Positions 61,863 to 64,000 of a stretch of 64,000 nucleotides of DNA are shown one piece after another. The notes below the pieces were generated by a model, which ran no database searches, was not told the origin of the DNA, and saw only the letters and a program-made list of their open reading frames with translations. Location of the stretch: assembly GCF_002078175.1 (NCBI RefSeq), contig NZ_MWFK01000001.1, positions 2,728,001 to 2,792,000 of the forward strand, in the 5' to 3' direction. Made by a program: the position numbers and the translations under genes. Source of the DNA: Streptomyces sp. M41(2017) (lineage in GTDB: Bacteria > Actinomycetota > Actinomycetes > Streptomycetales > Streptomycetaceae). The number at the start of each line of letters is the position of its first letter. Position 1 is the stretch's first letter.

Positions 61863-61966
61863 GCACGCTGTTGAGTTCTCAAGACGCCCGCTGGGGGCGC
61901 ACAGTCACTCCTTGGTGAGCGCGGTAACCCCAGTTCAGGGATCCCGTCCTCACGGGACTCACCAAG
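61863..61966 (-). promoter_or_regulatory. Structured upstream part of the transfer-operon leader, rRNA-leader-like motif
   Basis: TTGAGAACTCAACAGCGTGC (minus strand, 61882-61863) closely resembles the conserved box in actinobacterial rRNA leaders. Upstream of it CTTGGTGAG (61966-61958) pairs with CTCACCAAG (61919-61911) around an inner TCCCG/CGGGA hairpin. The promoter should lie just beyond 61966. The rest of the divergent gap, to 62221, shows no gene. Confidence 0.45.
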
Positions 61967-62173
61967 AGCTTTCGTGCAGGTCAAGCAGTCGTGCGCGATG
62001 GTCCGAGCAAGAGGAACATGTAATACGTGTTCCTCATCATGCAGAGAGGGTTTCGCTCCGTCAAGCCCTTCGGCTTTTGTGTCTTTGCGAGCCGCTCGCT
62101 GCGATGTACCTACAGATTGGCGTCATCTGCGGAGACGATCGACTCCGCACATGTACGACCCGTGCACGACCTC

Positions 62174-62192
62174 GGTACGGTGAAGTCGTACC
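62174..62192 (+). promoter_or_regulatory. Operator-like repeat before the HTH regulator
   Basis: GGTACGGTGAAGTCGTACC has perfect 6-bp arms, 29 bp before the regulator start. Autoregulation by the HTH protein is the simple reading. GGGGGAG at 62208 is the ribosome site. Confidence 0.5.
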
Positions 62193-62221
62193 AAGTCGTC
62201 CCGTGCGAGGGGGAGTTCGGC

Positions 62222-62992
62222 ATGGCCAACGAGAAGCTTCGCGGAGCGATCGTTGAGAGCGGCCTGACGCTCGATCAAGTAGCGCAGCGACTCGGAGTGT
62301 CAGCGAAGACGGTGGAGCGCTGGATCAACGAACCAAACCGCAAGCCCTACCGGCGCTTCCAGTACGCCACGGCCTCGCTCCTTCAGTGCGAGGTCTCTTA
62401 CCTCTGGCCCGAAGAGCGCACGTCGTCAGAGATCACCGAGGCTGGGAACGCTGAGCTGATCAAGCTGTACCCGCACCGGTCCGTCGTTCCCAACCGCATT
62501 TGGCCCCAGCTCTACGCGCAGGCCAAAGAGTCGTTCGACGTTCTCGTGTACTCGGGTTTTTGGCTCACAGAGGACGCAGCGTTCCACCGAGTCGTGAAGG
62601 AGAAGTCAGCGGCCGGCACCCGTATCCGCTTCATGCTCGGAGACCCGGACAGTCCCGCGGTAGCGGTGCGCGGTGAGGATGAGGGGATCGGGCCAGCCAT
62701 GGCCAGCAAGATTCGGAACGCCCTCATCAACTACAGCTCGCTCTTCGGACTTCCCGGAGTGGAGTTCCGGCTCCACGGCACCACGCTCTACAACTCGCTC
62801 TACCGGGCAGACAACGAGATGCTCGCCAACGGCCACCTGTACGGGGTAGGCGCGTACATGGCCCCTGTCCTGCACCTTCAGCGTGTGCCCGGGGGAGAGC
62901 TGTTCGACGCATACGCTGAAAGCATCGAACGAGTCTGGGAAGCGGCCAGGCCCATCTCCTCGCCCGCCGACTGCGGAGGTCTGCACGCATGA
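62222..62992 (+). CDS. HTH (XRE-type) regulator with DUF5919-like C-terminal domain
   Basis: A 256-residue protein. Residues 5-60 form a lambda-repressor-like helix-turn-helix (LTLDQVAQRLGVSAKTVERWI). The rest (about 85-250) is a soluble domain with a phospholipase D-like look (DVLVYSGFWLTEDAAFHRVV, RIRFMLGDPDSPAV, NSLYRADNEMLANGHLYG), as in DUF5919 proteins of Streptomyces. It is divergent from the transfer operon, where the element's master regulator is expected. The ATG at 62222 has a strong site; earlier in-frame starts lie in the promoter. It overlaps the NUDIX gene by four bases. Confidence 0.85.
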   Translation: MANEKLRGAIVESGLTLDQVAQRLGVSAKTVERWINEPNRKPYRRFQYATASLLQCEVSYLWPEERTSSEITEAGNAELIKLYPHRSVVPNRIWPQLYAQAKESFDVLVYSGFWLTEDAAFHRVVKEKSAAGTRIRFMLGDPDSPAVAVRGEDEGIGPAMASKIRNALINYSSLFGLPGVEFRLHGTTLYNSLYRADNEMLANGHLYGVGAYMAPVLHLQRVPGGELFDAYAESIERVWEAARPISSPADCGGLHA

Positions 62993-63462
62993 GCCGTATC
63001 GACTACTTCCGGGACCCCAACGCGCCAAAGGCGAACTCGGTGGTCCCCTCCGTCACGGCAGTCGTCCGCGACGACACGGGGCGACTTCTGCTCATTCACA
63101 AGACCGACAACAACCTGTGGGCACTCCCCGGAGGCGGTCACGACATCGGCGAACGCATCGGCGATACCGTCGTTCGGGAAGTGCTTGAGGAGACGGGAAT
63201 CACGGTCGAGATTGACAGCGTCTCTGGCCTCTACACCGACCCTCAGCACGTCCTCGCGTACGACGACGGAGAGGTCCGTCAGCAGTTCTCAATCTGCTTC
63301 CGAGCGCACCCCACGGGCGGCACTCTGCGTACGAGCAGCGAATCCAAAGAGGTCCGCTGGGTCGACCCAGCGGACCTCGATGACCTGGACATCCATCCGT
63401 CCATGCGGCTGCGCATCACACACGGCCTGGACGAGACGCGCCAAGAGCCTTACATCGGCTGA
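62989..63462 (+). CDS. NUDIX hydrolase of the AICE
   Basis: A 157-residue NUDIX enzyme, hydrolysing a nucleoside diphosphate linked to another moiety. The Nudix box is complete: GGGHDIGERIGDTVVREV followed by LEETGI (residues about 47-70), with the REVLEE core. NUDIX genes coupled to an HTH regulator are a regular part of AICE regulation modules (as in pSAM2), where they act on transfer through an unknown substrate. ATG overlaps the regulator stop (ATGA). Its end overlaps the HD gene by 13 bp, tail to tail. Confidence 0.92.
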   Translation: MSRIDYFRDPNAPKANSVVPSVTAVVRDDTGRLLLIHKTDNNLWALPGGGHDIGERIGDTVVREVLEETGITVEIDSVSGLYTDPQHVLAYDDGEVRQQFSICFRAHPTGGTLRTSSESKEVRWVDPADLDDLDIHPSMRLRITHGLDETRQEPYIG

Positions 63463-63980
63463 TCTGCGGTCTGCGCCTGGACGAGGCGCCCCTCCACACG
63501 TCGCGAGGCTGCGTGGATCTCCGGCGCGGCGCGTTGGATGAAGCGGCCGACGATCGTCTCCGGCCCATACCGCTGCACGATTTCGTTGAGGCGGTCGGTC
63601 GGCGCGGTGTGCGTGCCGTCCGGGGTCGTCGTCATGTCGCAGAAGAGCAAGGCGTCCACAAGGTCGGGGCGCTCAAGCTTGAACTCGCTCTCCAGCTCGT
63701 GCCGGAGCCCCCGCTCCTCCGCCTCCAGCAAGGCACAGGAGTGGTGCGCCACGAGACGGACGACCCGTTCATCTACCCCTTCCTGACCACGGAGGAAGCG
63801 GGCCCCGTCGAGCGGATGGAATCCGGTGAGCGCGATCTCCGGCGAGTACCCGATGTCATGCAGCACGGCTGCCGCTTCGAGAAGTTCCGCGTCGTCGCCA
63901 AGAATCGGAGCCAGAGAGCGGGCGCGCTTCGCGACACCAAGGGAATGCGCCCACCTTCGGGGCAGCGGCTCGGCCAGCAT
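63450..63980 (-). CDS. HD-domain phosphohydrolase-like protein
   Basis: A 176-residue protein of the HD superfamily. His-Asp lies in AAAVLHDIGYSPEIALTGFH (near 41-42), preceded by RWAHSLGVAKRA (first His) and followed by LVAHHSCALLEAE. These metal-binding residues suggest phosphohydrolase activity on a nucleotide. It converges on the NUDIX gene with a 13-bp overlap. Whether it belongs to the element or to the flanking chromosome cannot be decided here. Window end cuts off its promoter. Confidence 0.85.
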   Translation of the reverse strand: MLAEPLPRRWAHSLGVAKRARSLAPILGDDAELLEAAAVLHDIGYSPEIALTGFHPLDGARFLRGQEGVDERVVRLVAHHSCALLEAEERGLRHELESEFKLERPDLVDALLFCDMTTTPDGTHTAPTDRLNEIVQRYGPETIVGRFIQRAAPEIHAASRRVEGRLVQAQTADQPM

Positions 63981-64000
63981 CGATTCAGAGAGCGAGTACG

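Larger units (their letters stand above)
49757..64000. mobile_element. Actinomycete integrative and conjugative element (AICE), left end at tRNA-Tyr, right end outside the window
   Basis: The 3' part of tRNA-Tyr (from about 49757, containing the T-arm) is the presumed attL core. Integrase and excisionase genes lie directly behind it, followed by replication, methylation, transfer and regulatory genes, nearly all on the minus strand. Prim-pol plus an SF3-like helicase replace a RepSA-type initiator. TraB, not a type IV secretion system, provides double-stranded DNA transfer. A second copy of the tRNA 3' end (expected attR) was not found before 64000. Confidence 0.88.

Noticed and set aside
61632..61966. 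T-box riboswitch
   Set aside because: No specifier loop, T-box bulge sequence or antiterminator could be found, and the downstream gene is not an amino-acid gene.
60000..64000. Right attachment site attR inside the window
   Set aside because: I looked for a copy of the tRNA-Tyr 3' end (TTCGAATCCACG, GCGCCGCC) on both strands and found none.

Overview
This window is chromosomal DNA of a Streptomyces-type actinobacterium. Support comes from the very high G+C content, the frequent GTG starts, purine-rich ribosome sites, a complete c-di-AMP (ydaO-type) riboswitch before a LysM/transglycosylase gene, and a gene order I recognise from Streptomyces: polyprenyl synthetase, 2-oxoacid:ferredoxin oxidoreductase, two-component genes, a second short nuo operon, htpX, yccF. 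I ran no computation. All coordinates and motifs were read by eye.

Positions 1-33000 hold core and near-core genes: recQ; fumarylacetoacetase; an ATP-grasp/flavoprotein pair; a HAD hydrolase; the riboswitch-controlled wall hydrolase; a POT peptide transporter followed by a CocE-type hydrolase; a polyprenyl diphosphate synthase; an exported LolA-like protein with a two-gene ABC transporter; a flavodoxin-fold reductase; two disordered proteins of unknown role; rarD; a divergent qorB-like/hxlR redox pair; korAB; and one response regulator with two tandem, clearly duplicated sensor kinases.

Positions 33042-43695 hold nuoABCHIJKLMN. This is a complex I operon without nuoD, nuoE, nuoF or nuoG. Its NuoC has a roughly 390-residue low-complexity tail that includes 17 tandem hexapeptides. 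The genes mostly overlap by a few bases, so they are probably translationally coupled. A strong hairpin, htpX and yccF follow, then two orphan immunity-fold proteins (barstar-like and SUKH/SMI1), an amino-acid permease, a small GlsB-type membrane protein and yajQ.

A tRNA-Tyr(GTA) gene at 49700-49781 marks the insertion site of an actinomycete integrative and conjugative element (AICE) that runs to the window end. The distal attachment site is not visible. Reading away from the tRNA, the element has: integrase; excisionase; an origin-like region with ten 7-bp iterons; a helicase and a primase-polymerase; an orphan C5 methyltransferase; three small proteins (two predicted membrane proteins and one with CxxCxG knuckles); a candidate transfer locus of repeated GGTGCTAG; traB; a zinc-binding protein; a diguanylate cyclase; a DUF2637 membrane protein; and a small leader gene. 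A divergent HTH regulator with a NUDIX gene, then an HD-domain gene, lie at the far side.

The most unusual material is non-coding RNA-like structure inside the AICE. Three gaps before minus-strand genes carry the same 13-bp-stem hairpin with an identical 16-nt loop. A fourth, diverged version precedes traB. The roughly 350-nt leader of the transfer operon additionally carries an rRNA-leader-like motif and a tRNA-like (acceptor plus T-arm) element. These look like a family of regulatory leaders that I do not recognise.
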